DNA from: Nitrosovibrio sp. Nv4
Lineage (GTDB): Bacteria > Pseudomonadota > Gammaproteobacteria > Burkholderiales > Nitrosomonadaceae
Reading direction: 5' to 3'
Length of the DNA stretch: 64,000 nt
Assembly: GCF_900215485.1 (NCBI RefSeq)
Contig: NZ_OCMZ01000002.1
Span: 930,001-994,000, forward strand
The stretch's first letter is position 1. Every line of letters begins with the position of its first letter. Below are positions 34,454-43,549 of this stretch, piece by piece. The notes under the pieces were generated by a model. It made no database searches and was not told the DNA's origin. It was given only the letters and a program-made list of their open reading frames with translations. Made by a program: the position numbers and the translations under genes.

Positions 34454-35956
34454 CTACGCCTGCAACTCGCGTAACATCTCGACTCCCCATGCCACGCCAA
34501 AGCCGGTGACATCGCTTCCCACCGCCCCCAGCCCACCCTTGTTGTTGCTGGAGGAGAGATCCATATGCAGCCAAGGTATGTCATCCACAAACCGGCTGAG
34601 AAAGCGAGCAGCGAGAATGTGGTCCGCCTCGCCTTCCAGTGTGCACTGCTTGACGTCGGCAATCTTGCTTTCCAGTTCCGCATCGTAGTCGGCATCCATG
34701 GGAAATGCCCAGACTCTCTCGCCAGCGGATTTACCCGCTGTTAATGCCTTCTGTACCAAGTCCTCCCGGTTGCTTAATATCCCGCTGTAATGCGATCCGA
34801 GCGCAACGTGCATGCTCCCGGTCAACGTCGCGAAATCGATCATTACGTCGGGCTTCCGCTTTGCGGCCAGCGTCAACGTGTCCGCCAGCACCATTCTTCC
34901 TTCAGCATCGGTATGGATAATCTCGATAGTGGTGCCATTTAACGCCGTTATGACGTCGTTCTGCTTGTAAGCATGCGGGCTGATGTGATTCTGGGCGATG
35001 GCGAGCCAGCAATCGATATTTAACGGTAGATTGGCACGAGTTGCAGCCAATAGGATGCCCAGCGCGACAGCCGAGCCGTTCATGTCCTCGTGCATGCCGT
35101 GCATATGGCGGGCCGGCTTCAAATTATGACCTCCAGTATCGAAGCAGATGCCTTTTCCCACAAGAGCCACCGTTTTGTTCGCATTTTGGACGCGCCGTCG
35201 CAAATGCACGATAGCAGCATCCTCCGGATCGCTGCCTTGAGCCACAGCAACAAATGCTCCGGCACCCATCTTACGCAATGCCTTGACATCGAAATCCTGA
35301 TACTTCCACCCTTCACTGACAGCCAGCTTTTTGATTTGCTTGCGATAAAGCTCCGGTGTCAATTCGTTGGGCGGCAATATCGTCAATTCACGCGTGAGCA
35401 GATTGCCTTCCGCTTTAGCATGCAGCAACGCAAAATTATCCGGGTCCTTATATCCATGCAGCACGATTCGAGCGAGCGACTGCGCCCGCGCGTTCTTGTT
35501 TCCTGTTTTCCGTAAAGGCAAAGCCGGTCCGTTAATCCATGCGGCATATACCGCCAATTGCGCAAAGGCGCGCTTTTGACTGTTATCACCATAAATCGCA
35601 AGATGTATTTCCGCCGGATTTTCTTCCAGCAACAAATGCACGGCTTTGCGCACGGATGTTTGTTGCTCGAACAGGGACTTGCTCAAGTCCACCGTCACCC
35701 AAACGCATAAAGTACCACTTTCGAGATTTGCTGCCAGTGGGGTATCGCCAATTTCTCCAGGCTGCATCTTGCGCCTCGACAGCAGGACTTCCAAAACGCC
35801 TTTACCCAGAAAATCCAGCTTAGCCGGAAGCTTAACCGATGGCTTATCCGATGGTTTCCCGGTTGAAGCCCCGACCTGCGGGAGCATGACCAGAATATGA
35901 GTTGCCTTGACAGATGGACCTAGGGGTGAAGCATTTTGTTTCAATGACGCGAGCAT
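34454..35956 (-). CDS. M17-family leucyl aminopeptidase
   Basis: 500 residues. A cytosolic two-metal aminopeptidase. The C-terminal catalytic domain shows VGKGICFDTGGHNLKP with the active lysine and aspartate, MHEDMNGSAVALGIL, and HTDAEGRMVLADTL with metal ligands D and E and the catalytic arginine. The usual N of NTDAEGR is H here, a change common in one subgroup. GAVGSDVTGFGV ends the domain. The N-terminal half is divergent, as is normal for M17. It faces thyA across a 140-nt divergent spacer. Confidence 0.9.
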   Translation of the reverse strand: MLASLKQNASPLGPSVKATHILVMLPQVGASTGKPSDKPSVKLPAKLDFLGKGVLEVLLSRRKMQPGEIGDTPLAANLESGTLCVWVTVDLSKSLFEQQTSVRKAVHLLLEENPAEIHLAIYGDNSQKRAFAQLAVYAAWINGPALPLRKTGNKNARAQSLARIVLHGYKDPDNFALLHAKAEGNLLTRELTILPPNELTPELYRKQIKKLAVSEGWKYQDFDVKALRKMGAGAFVAVAQGSDPEDAAIVHLRRRVQNANKTVALVGKGICFDTGGHNLKPARHMHGMHEDMNGSAVALGILLAATRANLPLNIDCWLAIAQNHISPHAYKQNDVITALNGTTIEIIHTDAEGRMVLADTLTLAAKRKPDVMIDFATLTGSMHVALGSHYSGILSNREDLVQKALTAGKSAGERVWAFPMDADYDAELESKIADVKQCTLEGEADHILAARFLSRFVDDIPWLHMDLSSSNNKGGLGAVGSDVTGFGVAWGVEMLRELQA

Positions 35957-35993
35957 CAGCCTACCTCAAATCACAATTATGGAAAATGATACT

Positions 35994-36024
35994 ATAATAC
36001 ATTTGATTCTTTTAGATTCGTCAA
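35994..36024 (-). promoter_or_regulatory. Possible promoter of the aminopeptidase gene
   Basis: Minus strand TTGACG (36019-36024) and TATTAT (35994-35999) with a 19-nt spacer, which is longer than ideal. The -10 overlaps a TATAAT on the plus strand (35993-35998) that could serve thyA, so the region may be a bidirectional promoter. Confidence 0.35.
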
Positions 36025-36096
36025 TACAGTTTCGCTGATCCGGACTTTTCAATATCGCTCCTTATCTTTTCTATCGTTGCTCCTCATCTACACTCA

Positions 36097-36891
36097 ATGC
36101 GCCAGTATCTTGAACTCATGCAACATGTGCTCGACCACGGACACAGGAAATCGGATCGCACAGGCACGGGCACCCTTTCCATATTCGGGCACCAGATGCG
36201 TTTCGATCTATCCGAAGGCTTTCCGCTGGTAACCACGAAGAAGTGCCATTTGAAGTCCATCATCCACGAACTGCTATGGTTTTTACGCGGCGATACTAAT
36301 ATTCAATACCTCAAGGAAAATGGAGTTTCCATCTGGAATGAATGGGCCGACCAGAACGGCGACCTCGGCCCGATATACGGCCGCCAGTGGCGGTCCTGGC
36401 CGAGCATGGGCGGAGGCCATATTGATCAGATTACGCAAATAATCGAACAGATCAGGAATACCCCGGATTCGCGGCGCATGATAGTGTCATCCTGGAACGT
36501 GAGTGAATTACGGGAGATGAAATTGGCTCCATGCCATGCCTTGTTTCAATTTTACGTGGCGGACGGCAAGCTTTCCTGCCAGCTTTATCAGCGCAGCGCC
36601 GACATCTTCCTTGGCGTGCCATTCAACATCGCCTCCTATGCCCTGCTTACTTTGATGGTGGCGCAAAGTTGTCACTTGAGGCCGGGCGATTTCGTGCATA
36701 CATTGGGCGATGCGCACCTTTACCTGAACCATCTGACGCAGGCACGAGAGCAATTAAGCCGTGAACCGAGAACCCTGCCGGTAATGAAATTGAATCCGGC
36801 GATCCTCAGCATTTTTGATTTCGGGTACGAAGATTTCAGGCTGGAAGGTTATGATCCTCATCCAGCTATTTCGGCGCCGGTGGCGGTATGA
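36097..36891 (+). CDS. thyA: Thymidylate synthase
   Basis: 264 residues, E. coli length. It methylates dUMP to dTMP with methylenetetrahydrofolate. The catalytic cysteine lies in [12 protein letters not shown]; the dUMP phosphate arginines are in [12 protein letters not shown] and [14 protein letters not shown]; the folate site includes [20 protein letters not shown]. It overlaps folA by ATGA, so the folate-consuming and folate-recycling enzymes are co-translated. Confidence 0.98.
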   Translation: MRQYLELMQHVLDHGHRKSDRTGTGTLSIFGHQMRFDLSEGFPLVTTKKCHLKSIIHELLWFLRGDTNIQYLKENGVSIWNEWADQNGDLGPIYGRQWRSWPSMGGGHIDQITQIIEQIRNTPDSRRMIVSSWNVSELREMKLAPCHALFQFYVADGKLSCQLYQRSADIFLGVPFNIASYALLTLMVAQSCHLRPGDFVHTLGDAHLYLNHLTQAREQLSREPRTLPVMKLNPAILSIFDFGYEDFRLEGYDPHPAISAPVAV

Positions 36892-37457
36892 CCACGCAAC
36901 TGTCCGCGTTAGCAGCGATGGCAAAAAATCGCGTGATCGGCAAGGACAATACATTGCCGTGGCGGTTGCCGCCGGATCTTAAGCACTTCAAGGCGCTCAC
37001 CATGGGGCATCGCGTTATCATGGGACGTAAAACCTATGAATCTATCGGCCAGCCGCTTCCGGGGCGCACCTGTATTATCGTTACAAGTCAGACAGAATAT
37101 AAAGTCCCGGGCGCCATCGTCGTGAACTCGATAGCGGAAGCGTTAAGAGTCTGCCAGGACCACAGACAAAACCCCGACAGATATGCTACGACCGATGATT
37201 CTGAAAGCTTTGTTATTGGGGGCGCTGAAATATTCCGGCAAATATTGCCATTATGCGACAGATTATATATTACAGAAATTCAGAGAGATTTCGATGGTGA
37301 TGTGCTGTTTCCCGAATTCAACCATGAGGAATGGAGCGAAACCTCGCGTGAAAAATACTGCTGGGGGGATGACAACGGGCTGGAATACCATTTTGTGGTA
37401 TATGATCGGGAAACAGGCAAAGGAACTTATCGTGGCGGCTATTCCGGATCACTCTGA
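36888..37457 (+). CDS. folA: Dihydrofolate reductase
   Basis: 189 residues, slightly longer than E. coli (159) because of a C-terminal extension and an insert near 90-105. It regenerates tetrahydrofolate with [25 protein letters not shown] contains the catalytic acidic residue, [14 protein letters not shown] and the glycine pair of [13 protein letters not shown] the cofactor site, and LYITEI the following strand. Overlaps thyA by 4 nt. Confidence 0.97.
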   Translation: MTTQLSALAAMAKNRVIGKDNTLPWRLPPDLKHFKALTMGHRVIMGRKTYESIGQPLPGRTCIIVTSQTEYKVPGAIVVNSIAEALRVCQDHRQNPDRYATTDDSESFVIGGAEIFRQILPLCDRLYITEIQRDFDGDVLFPEFNHEEWSETSREKYCWGDDNGLEYHFVVYDRETGKGTYRGGYSGSL

Positions 37458-37459
37458 AA

Positions 37460-37518
37460 AATAAATGGGCGAGGGCCATTCCCGGCGGAGACCATTCGTT
37501 GGCCTCCGCCCATTTATT
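37460..37518. terminator. Bidirectional terminator between folA and the decarboxylase gene
   Basis: Arms AATAAATGGGCGAGGGCC (37460 on) and GGCCTCCGCCCATTTATT (37501-37518) pair almost fully and are AT-rich at the base, giving U-rich 3' ends in both directions. It starts right after folA and ends 27 nt from the stop of the convergent gene. Confidence 0.75.
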
Positions 37519-37544
37519 ATTTTGCAATTGTCATTATGGATCCG

Positions 37545-38720
37545 TTACAGAACAACCACGTCCGGTAACGGGAATCCGTTGAAGTTGCTGGCATATGCGG
37601 TGGTATAAGCCCCCGCATTCGGGATATAGATGAAATCGCCCTCTTCGATATCTTCCGGCAGCATTTCGTCCCGCATTAGAATATCCACCGAATCGCACGT
37701 TGGTCCGCCCACGGACCAGGGAATATTCTGTCCCTTGCGGTCGGAAAGAATTTCATAACGCAGCCCCTCGGTAACCTCGATCACGCCGCCGAACATGCCC
37801 GCATCCCAATACATCCAGCGTTTGCCATTGCGCGTTGCCGTACCGACTACCCGACAGACAAAGTAAGCTGCGTCCGACACAAGGTAACGTCCTGGCTCGG
37901 CCATGACGCGAACTTCTTTCGGCAAGTCCGCAATCGCCTCATTTACAACATCCGCTATTATTTCTATCGACGGAATAGGCTTGACATGACGTACCGGATA
38001 TCCGCCACCGATATTGAGCAAACGCGGGTTCAAGCCAACTCGGCGCATATCTGCAAAAACTTTTTTGGCCCGTTCGATACCTACTCGCCAGTTCTGCGGG
38101 TTACGGCACTGCGAACCCACATGGAAAGTCACGCCCGCCAGATCGGCATTGAGTTTCGCCGCTTCGCTGACGATACCGTCGATCTCGGCAGTATGCGTAC
38201 CAAATTTACCAGCCAGCGGCCAATCACTGCCGATGTTGGGCGTATCAATGCGCAAATACATTTTTGCATCCGGCTTGACGCTTGCGATTTTACGCAACTC
38301 CTCGACGCTATCCAGCACATACCATTCCACGCCTTTGGACGCGGCATATTCCAGATAGGCACGTGACTTCATCGGGTTGCTGTAATAGATTTCCGCCGCG
38401 GGCACGCCCAGGCTAAGCAGGAGATCCAGCTCCGAAATCGAGGCGATTTCAAATCCAACGCCTTCCTCGATCATCGTTCTCAGTACGCGCGGATCCGGAT
38501 TGGCCTTGACCGCATAGTGCGGTTGCACCTGTGGCATAGCTGCTTTGAACCGGCGGGCTTTATTGCGAATAATATCGGTGTCAACCAGCAGGAACGGCTT
38601 GCTGTAGCCTTTTTTCAAGGCTGCCTGGACATGTTCAAAATCCAGTCTGACTTCGGGATGGGTGTCGAATACTTCTTCGGCTTCTACGTCGCGCCGTAGA
38701 GCGGTGGTACGCATTTGCAT
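37545..38720 (-). CDS. Type III PLP ornithine/lysine decarboxylase
   Basis: 391 residues, group IV (alanine-racemase fold) decarboxylase, cytosolic. It makes putrescine (or cadaverine) from ornithine (or lysine). The PLP lysine is in HYAVKANPDPRVL; the glycine-rich phosphate site is LLNIGGGYP; the active-site cysteine/aspartate motif is GPTCDSVDIL; the C-terminal GAYTTAYASNFNGF binds PLP across the dimer. Substrate preference cannot be told from sequence. Upstream lie a 21-codon leader ORF, a hairpin that covers the ribosome-binding site and a promoter with a palindrome, so expression is probably tightly controlled. Confidence 0.92.
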   Translation of the reverse strand: MQMRTTALRRDVEAEEVFDTHPEVRLDFEHVQAALKKGYSKPFLLVDTDIIRNKARRFKAAMPQVQPHYAVKANPDPRVLRTMIEEGVGFEIASISELDLLLSLGVPAAEIYYSNPMKSRAYLEYAASKGVEWYVLDSVEELRKIASVKPDAKMYLRIDTPNIGSDWPLAGKFGTHTAEIDGIVSEAAKLNADLAGVTFHVGSQCRNPQNWRVGIERAKKVFADMRRVGLNPRLLNIGGGYPVRHVKPIPSIEIIADVVNEAIADLPKEVRVMAEPGRYLVSDAAYFVCRVVGTATRNGKRWMYWDAGMFGGVIEVTEGLRYEILSDRKGQNIPWSVGGPTCDSVDILMRDEMLPEDIEEGDFIYIPNAGAYTTAYASNFNGFPLPDVVVL

Positions 38721-38728
38721 GAGAGTCG

Positions 38729-38742
38729 TCCTTTCTGAAGGA
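38729..38742 (-). promoter_or_regulatory. Hairpin sequestering the decarboxylase ribosome-binding site
   Basis: TCCTT-CAGA-AAGGA on the minus strand: AAGGA is the Shine-Dalgarno element 8 nt before the decarboxylase ATG, and TCCTT, lying just after the leader ORF stop, pairs with it exactly. The short stem suggests that translation of the leader affects access to the downstream start. Confidence 0.5.
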
Positions 38743-38746
38743 GGCG

Positions 38747-38812
38747 CTACGTTACGGGAGTGTGAATGTTTACCAGATCAGCCGGCGCGAAATAGTTTGC
38801 TTTGCTTGTCAT
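38747..38812 (-). CDS. 21-residue leader peptide upstream of the decarboxylase
   Basis: An ATG preceded by a strong AGGAGG (38818-38823, spacing 5) opens a 21-codon frame, MTSKANYFAPADLVNIHTPVT, ending at TAG 27 nt before the decarboxylase start. The ribosome-binding site is better than that of the decarboxylase itself, so the frame is probably translated. Leader peptides that sense ornithine or polyamines are known upstream of decarboxylase genes (for example speFL in E. coli); this one shows no sequence likeness to that. Role in regulation is inferred. Confidence 0.6.
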   Translation of the reverse strand: MTSKANYFAPADLVNIHTPVT

Positions 38813-38857
38813 GATGACCTCCTGTTCCTTATTTAATTGCACGTCAAAAAAAAGCGG

Positions 38858-38885
38858 ATTATAGACGTGATTCCGCTGGAATCAA
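38858..38885 (-). promoter_or_regulatory. Decarboxylase promoter with palindromic operator
   Basis: On the minus strand TTGATT (38880-38885) and a perfect TATAAT (38858-38863) are 16 nt apart. TGATTCC-AGC-GGAATCA (38868-38884) is a perfect 7-bp palindrome that overlaps the -35 box and fills most of the spacer, as expected for a repressor site. The leader ORF ribosome-binding site is about 35 nt downstream. Confidence 0.62.
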
Positions 38886-39114
38886 GCGTTTTTTTTGAAT
38901 GAAAAAAAGACCTCGCACTCCGCCTTAAGTTCCGACAAAAAAAACGACTCCGTATCGTATTGGCGTTTCTGGTTTTGAGAGAAGACTGTGGGAATATATT
39001 GGGGAGTAAATACAGCATATCGAGCACACTTTGTGTTTTTTTAAGGCTGAAAAACCGGATGTGCGCGTGATGAGAAAGTTGTAGCGAACGTTTTGCTGTC
39101 AGCGCGGGTGATGA

Positions 39115-39681
39115 TCAGATTTTCGGCAAGGTTACGCCATGCTGACCCTGGTATTTCCCTCCTCTATCCTTATACGAAATCTCGCAGACTTCATCGGATT
39201 CGAAGAAAATCACTTGAGCCACTCCTTCATTCGCGTAAATTTTTGCGGGAAGCGGTGTGGTGTTGGAAAACTCGAGCGTGACGTAACCTTCCCACTCCGG
39301 TTCGAGTGGGGTGACATTCACAATAATGCCACAACGGGCATAGGTGGATTTTCCAAGGCAAATAGTGAGTACATTTCGCGGAATGCGAAAATACTCAACA
39401 GTGCGCGCAAGCGCGAAGGAATTGGGCGGGATCAGGCAAACATCGCTCTTCACGTCGACGAAAGAGTTGGAATCAAAATTCTTGGGGTCGACGATGGCGG
39501 AGTTTATGTTGGTGAACAGCTTGAATTCATCCGAGCAGCGAATATCATAGCCATAACTCGAGGTCCCGTATGAAACGATTTTATGACCATTGGCATACTT
39601 GATCTGATTGGGCTCGAAAGGCTCGATCATCCGGTATTCGGTCGCCATTCGGCGAATCCATTTGTCTGATTTTATTGTCAT
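39115..39681 (-). CDS. dcd: dCTP deaminase
   Basis: 188 residues. It deaminates dCTP to dUTP, feeding thymidylate synthesis. The trimer fold shows [33 protein letters not shown] (catalytic arginine and adjacent residues) and [20 protein letters not shown] with the catalytic glutamate. QHGVTLPKI is the standard C-terminus closing over the nucleotide. It is a stand-alone gene between the decarboxylase and apbC. Confidence 0.97.
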   Translation of the reverse strand: MTIKSDKWIRRMATEYRMIEPFEPNQIKYANGHKIVSYGTSSYGYDIRCSDEFKLFTNINSAIVDPKNFDSNSFVDVKSDVCLIPPNSFALARTVEYFRIPRNVLTICLGKSTYARCGIIVNVTPLEPEWEGYVTLEFSNTTPLPAKIYANEGVAQVIFFESDEVCEISYKDRGGKYQGQHGVTLPKI

Positions 39682-39801
39682 TTTTTAAAGGATGAGAATC
39701 TCAGCGAATGTCCGTCGGAAATGGGAACATACTCTGTCCCACAGACGCCAACACAGCCATTTCGGCTGGTTCTCCTTTCTCCTCAAGGTGTACGATGATA
39801 A

Positions 39802-40890
39802 TCAGGTATCCTCAATCACAATCTTCGCAAATAGCGCTGAGTGATCCAGCGCCAATTCGTCGATCCTGACTGCGAGGCGACGGGCAATGCTGCGGTATGT
39901 CTCTGCTATCCGTCCCTCTGGTTCCGCGATGACCGTCGGCGTGCCGGAATCGGTATGTTCACGGATTTTTATATCGAGGGGCAAGGCGCCCAGGAACTCT
40001 ACATTGTAATCCTTGCACATCTTTTCACCGCCACCAGTGCCAAAAACATGTTCCTCATGGCCGCACCGGGAACAGATGTGGGTGCTCATGTTTTCGACAA
40101 TACCGACGATGGGGATACCTACTTTCTGGAACATCTTGAGCCCCTTGCGAGCGTCAAGAAGTGCAATATCCTGAGGGGTGGTAACGATAACAGCGCCCGT
40201 TACCGGCACTTTCTGCGCGAGTGTCAACTGGATATCACCGGTTCCAGGCGGCATGTCCACAATAAGATAGTCCACATCATTCCATCGGGTATCGTTCAAT
40301 AACTGCTGCAATGCCTGCGTGACCATCGGTCCTCGCCAGACCATGGGTGTTTCCGCGTCGATCAGAAAACCGATGGATATAGCCTGGACGCCATGCGCTT
40401 TCATCGGTTCCATGCTCTTGCCGTCCGGCGACTCGGGGCGGCCTGTAATCCCGAGCATCTGTGGCTGCGAGGGTCCGTAAATGTCGGCGTCCAGAATCCC
40501 GACGGAAGCGCCCTCTGCTGACAGTGCCAGCGCCAGATTCACCGCCGTGGCGGATTTACCCACGCCGCCCTTGCCGGATGCCACCGCGATTATGTTTTTT
40601 ACCCCCGGAATGAGCTTTACCCCCCCCTGCACGCTGTGCGACACAATCTTGCTGGTGACATTGGCATTCACGCTGCCAATCCCGGGAATGCTTTTGAGCT
40701 TGTCCTCCACCTGTTTACGGATACTTTCTATTACGCTTCTGGCCGGGTAACCCAGCACAATATCCAGTGACACGTTATCGCCAGCTATTTGGATGTTACG
40801 CGCCTCATTGCTGGTCACGTAATCCTTGCCGGTGCTGAGGTCGGTAATTTCCTTGAGGGCGGACTGTATTTGCTGCTCCGTGATAGGCAC
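39802..40890 (-). CDS. apbC: Iron-sulfur cluster carrier ApbC/Mrp
   Basis: 362 residues. A P-loop ATPase that carries 4Fe-4S clusters to apo-proteins. The N-terminal DUF59/MIP18-like domain (about 1-85) precedes the deviant Walker A IAVASGKGGVGKSATAVNLA. DYLIVDMPPGTGDIQLTLAQ is the Walker B region. The cluster-bridging CSRCGHEE gives the CxxC motif at about 275. It is divergent from metG, with 241 nt between the two starts. Confidence 0.96.
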   Translation of the reverse strand: MPITEQQIQSALKEITDLSTGKDYVTSNEARNIQIAGDNVSLDIVLGYPARSVIESIRKQVEDKLKSIPGIGSVNANVTSKIVSHSVQGGVKLIPGVKNIIAVASGKGGVGKSATAVNLALALSAEGASVGILDADIYGPSQPQMLGITGRPESPDGKSMEPMKAHGVQAISIGFLIDAETPMVWRGPMVTQALQQLLNDTRWNDVDYLIVDMPPGTGDIQLTLAQKVPVTGAVIVTTPQDIALLDARKGLKMFQKVGIPIVGIVENMSTHICSRCGHEEHVFGTGGGEKMCKDYNVEFLGALPLDIKIREHTDSGTPTVIAEPEGRIAETYRSIARRLAVRIDELALDHSALFAKIVIEDT

Positions 40891-41131
40891 TTTTGCACTC
40901 CTTTATCTGCGGCACAAATGAAGACCGAATATTAACAAATATCGGGGCCAAGAGTCTGGCGACGTGATAAACCGAGTACGTCCTGCGGGTCAGCAATCCA
41001 GTTTGAATAAAACGTTGGCAAGAAGCGGAGAACCATACCTTTCGAATTTACGATTGGTTTCCTTTAGTTCAACAGACCGTCAGGGCCTACAGTTTGCTAC
41101 AATCACGTTTCGAATCTTTTATAGCCGATTG

Positions 41132-43327
41132 ATGAGCAAGCGAAAAATCCTGGTTACCTCCGCCTTGCCGTATGCCAACGGCAGTATCCATCTTGGCCAT
41201 CTGGTGGAATACATACAAACGGACATCTGGGTTCGTTTTCAGAAAATGCAAGAGCACGAGGTGCATTACGTGTGTGCGGATGATACTCACGGCACCCCGA
41301 TCATGCTACGTGCCGAACAGGAAGGCATTACACCCAAGCAATTGATAGATCGCGTATGGCAGGAACACAAGACTGATTTCGATGGCTTCCATGTTGATTT
41401 TGATAGCTACTACACCACCGATTCGCCTGAAAATCAGGAATTTTGCGAAGACATCTATCGCCAGCTTGAAGCAAAGGATTTGATTGCGAAACGCTCGGTT
41501 CAGCAGTTTTATGATCCGGTCAAGCAGATGTTCTTACCGGATCGGTACATCAAAGGTGAATGCCCGAACTGCCACGCCAAAGATCAATACGGCGACTCCT
41601 GTGAAGCTTGCGGCGCCACGTATTCGCCAACCGATCTGATCGATCCTTACTCTGCCGTTTCCGGGGCGAAGCCGGAACGCCGCGCTTCGAAACACCACTT
41701 CTTCAAGCTTTCGGATCCTCGCTGCAGGGCTTTTCTCAAAGAGTGGGTCTTTGAATCGATTTCGAGCCAATCTGGCGCAACCCTGGAAATGAAACCCCGG
41801 CTTCAGCCCGAAGCGGCCAACAAGATGAATGAATGGCTTTCAGCCGGCCTGGCGGATTGGGATATTTCGCGCGATGCGCCCTATTTCGGCTTTCCGATTC
41901 CCGGGACTGCCCGCAAGAAATTTTTCTATGTCTGGCTGGATGCTCCCGTGGGCTACTTCGGCAGCTTCAGGAATTACTTCAAGCAACAGCAGCGATCGCA
42001 AGCGGAGATCGACGAATACCTTCGGCCCGGCGGCAGTACTGAAATGGTGCATTTCATCGGCAAGGATATTCTTTACTTCCACGCCCTGTTCTGGCCGGCA
42101 ATGCTGGAATTCTCCGGCTACCGCACGCCCACCCAGATTTATGCCCATGGATTCCTTACCGTCAACGGACAAAAAATGTCCAAATCCCGCGGGACATTCA
42201 TCACTGCGGAAAGCTATTTGAAGCAAGGCTTGAACCCGGAATGGCTGCGTTATTACTACGCTGCCAAGCTCAACGATAGTATGGAAGACATCGATCTCAA
42301 TTTCGATGATTTCACTGCGCGCGTTAATAGCGATCTGATAGGAAAATACATCAATATTGCCAGCAGGTGCGCTGGTTTCATCAATAAAAAATTTGGTGGC
42401 AAGCTGACGCACACCATTTCGGAAGCCAATAGAAAATGGTTCAATCAATTTCTTTTCTGTCAACTCGGAGAGGGAGATACTTTCCTCGGCCGCCATATTT
42501 CCATTGCGAACTTTTACGATCGCAGGGAGTACGGCAAAGCGATAAAGGAAATAATGCTGGCGGCGGACGTGGCCAATCAATACGTGGATCGGACGAAACC
42601 GTGGATTCTGGCAAAAAATAGTGAGAACGATCGGGAATTGCATGAAGTTTGCAGTGTTACTTTAAACATGTTCCGGATTCTTACCGTTTACCTGAAACCG
42701 GTACTGCCGAGGCTTGCTGCAAAAGCAGAACGATTTCTTGGCCTTGAACCTCTCACCTGGAAAGATGCCAATTCGCAAAACCGGCTGTTACCCGAAGGGC
42801 ATCAGATCAATGAGTACGAGCATCTGATGACCCGTATTGATTCCAGACAGATCGAGATGCTGATCAATGCCAATAAGGAAAGCCTCGAGCCTTCAGTGCA
42901 GCCACCACAAACCAGACAAAATGTGCAACCCATGGAAAAAAGTTCTGTCGTCCCGTCCGCCACTCCTGCAAAAGATGAAGGTGATGTCAAAAGCACCACG
43001 GCGGCAACAATAACAATTGATGACTTCGGCAAGATCGATCTGAGAGTGGCAAAAATCGTCGATGCCGAGCACGTCGAAGGTGCGGATAAATTGCTCAAAC
43101 TCACGCTGGATATCGGATCGGATCACCGTACCGTATTCGCCGGCATAAAATCTGCCTATGATCCGGAACAGCTCAAGGGCCGTTTGACTATCATGGTGGC
43201 CAACCTTGCACCCCGCAAGATGAAGTTCGGCTTATCCGAGGGAATGGTATTGGCCGCAGGTGACGGAGATGGGCCTTATCTGCTCTCTCCTGATGAAGGC
43301 GCGCGGCCGGGCATGAAAGTGAAGTAA
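41132..43327 (+). CDS. metG: Methionyl-tRNA synthetase
   Basis: 731 residues from the ATG at 41132; the longer frame from 40964 runs through non-coding leader. Class I enzyme: the HIGH-like [15 protein letters not shown], a zinc knuckle with [18 protein letters not shown], and the KMSKS loop [12 protein letters not shown]. The C-terminal tRNA-binding EMAP domain ([20 protein letters not shown]) makes the dimeric form, joined by a linker rich in S, T, K and P. Confidence 0.97.
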   Translation: MSKRKILVTSALPYANGSIHLGHLVEYIQTDIWVRFQKMQEHEVHYVCADDTHGTPIMLRAEQEGITPKQLIDRVWQEHKTDFDGFHVDFDSYYTTDSPENQEFCEDIYRQLEAKDLIAKRSVQQFYDPVKQMFLPDRYIKGECPNCHAKDQYGDSCEACGATYSPTDLIDPYSAVSGAKPERRASKHHFFKLSDPRCRAFLKEWVFESISSQSGATLEMKPRLQPEAANKMNEWLSAGLADWDISRDAPYFGFPIPGTARKKFFYVWLDAPVGYFGSFRNYFKQQQRSQAEIDEYLRPGGSTEMVHFIGKDILYFHALFWPAMLEFSGYRTPTQIYAHGFLTVNGQKMSKSRGTFITAESYLKQGLNPEWLRYYYAAKLNDSMEDIDLNFDDFTARVNSDLIGKYINIASRCAGFINKKFGGKLTHTISEANRKWFNQFLFCQLGEGDTFLGRHISIANFYDRREYGKAIKEIMLAADVANQYVDRTKPWILAKNSENDRELHEVCSVTLNMFRILTVYLKPVLPRLAAKAERFLGLEPLTWKDANSQNRLLPEGHQINEYEHLMTRIDSRQIEMLINANKESLEPSVQPPQTRQNVQPMEKSSVVPSATPAKDEGDVKSTTAATITIDDFGKIDLRVAKIVDAEHVEGADKLLKLTLDIGSDHRTVFAGIKSAYDPEQLKGRLTIMVANLAPRKMKFGLSEGMVLAAGDGDGPYLLSPDEGARPGMKVK

Positions 43328-43351
43328 CTAACCCTAAATCCTTAGGCGCAA

Positions 43352-43427
43352 GATGGGTGGAGGCGCCAGGCCATACCCATAGCCATACCAACATCGTTTC
43401 GATGGGTTGCACTTCGCTCCGCCCATC
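43352..43427. repeat. REP-like inverted repeats after metG
   Basis: GATGGGTGGAG at 43352-43362 pairs with CTCCGCCCATC at 43417-43427 (10 of 11). GATGGG at 43401-43406 also pairs with the same right arm. The right part (GGGTTGCACTTCGCTCCGCC) has the look of a dispersed intergenic repeat that I associate with betaproteobacterial genomes; other copies were not found in this window. Confidence 0.45.
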
Positions 43428-43549
43428 CTACGACTGACATCTGAATCATACAAGGCTGGCGTGACACGGGAACCCCAACGTTTATTTCCAATAGACAATG
43501 GATTGGGATTCGTGCCTCACCCCAACCTATCCAACCTACGCATGGCAGA

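Noticed and set aside
41840..42643. 267-codon minus-strand frame
   Set aside because: Antisense to metG, including the KMSKS region.
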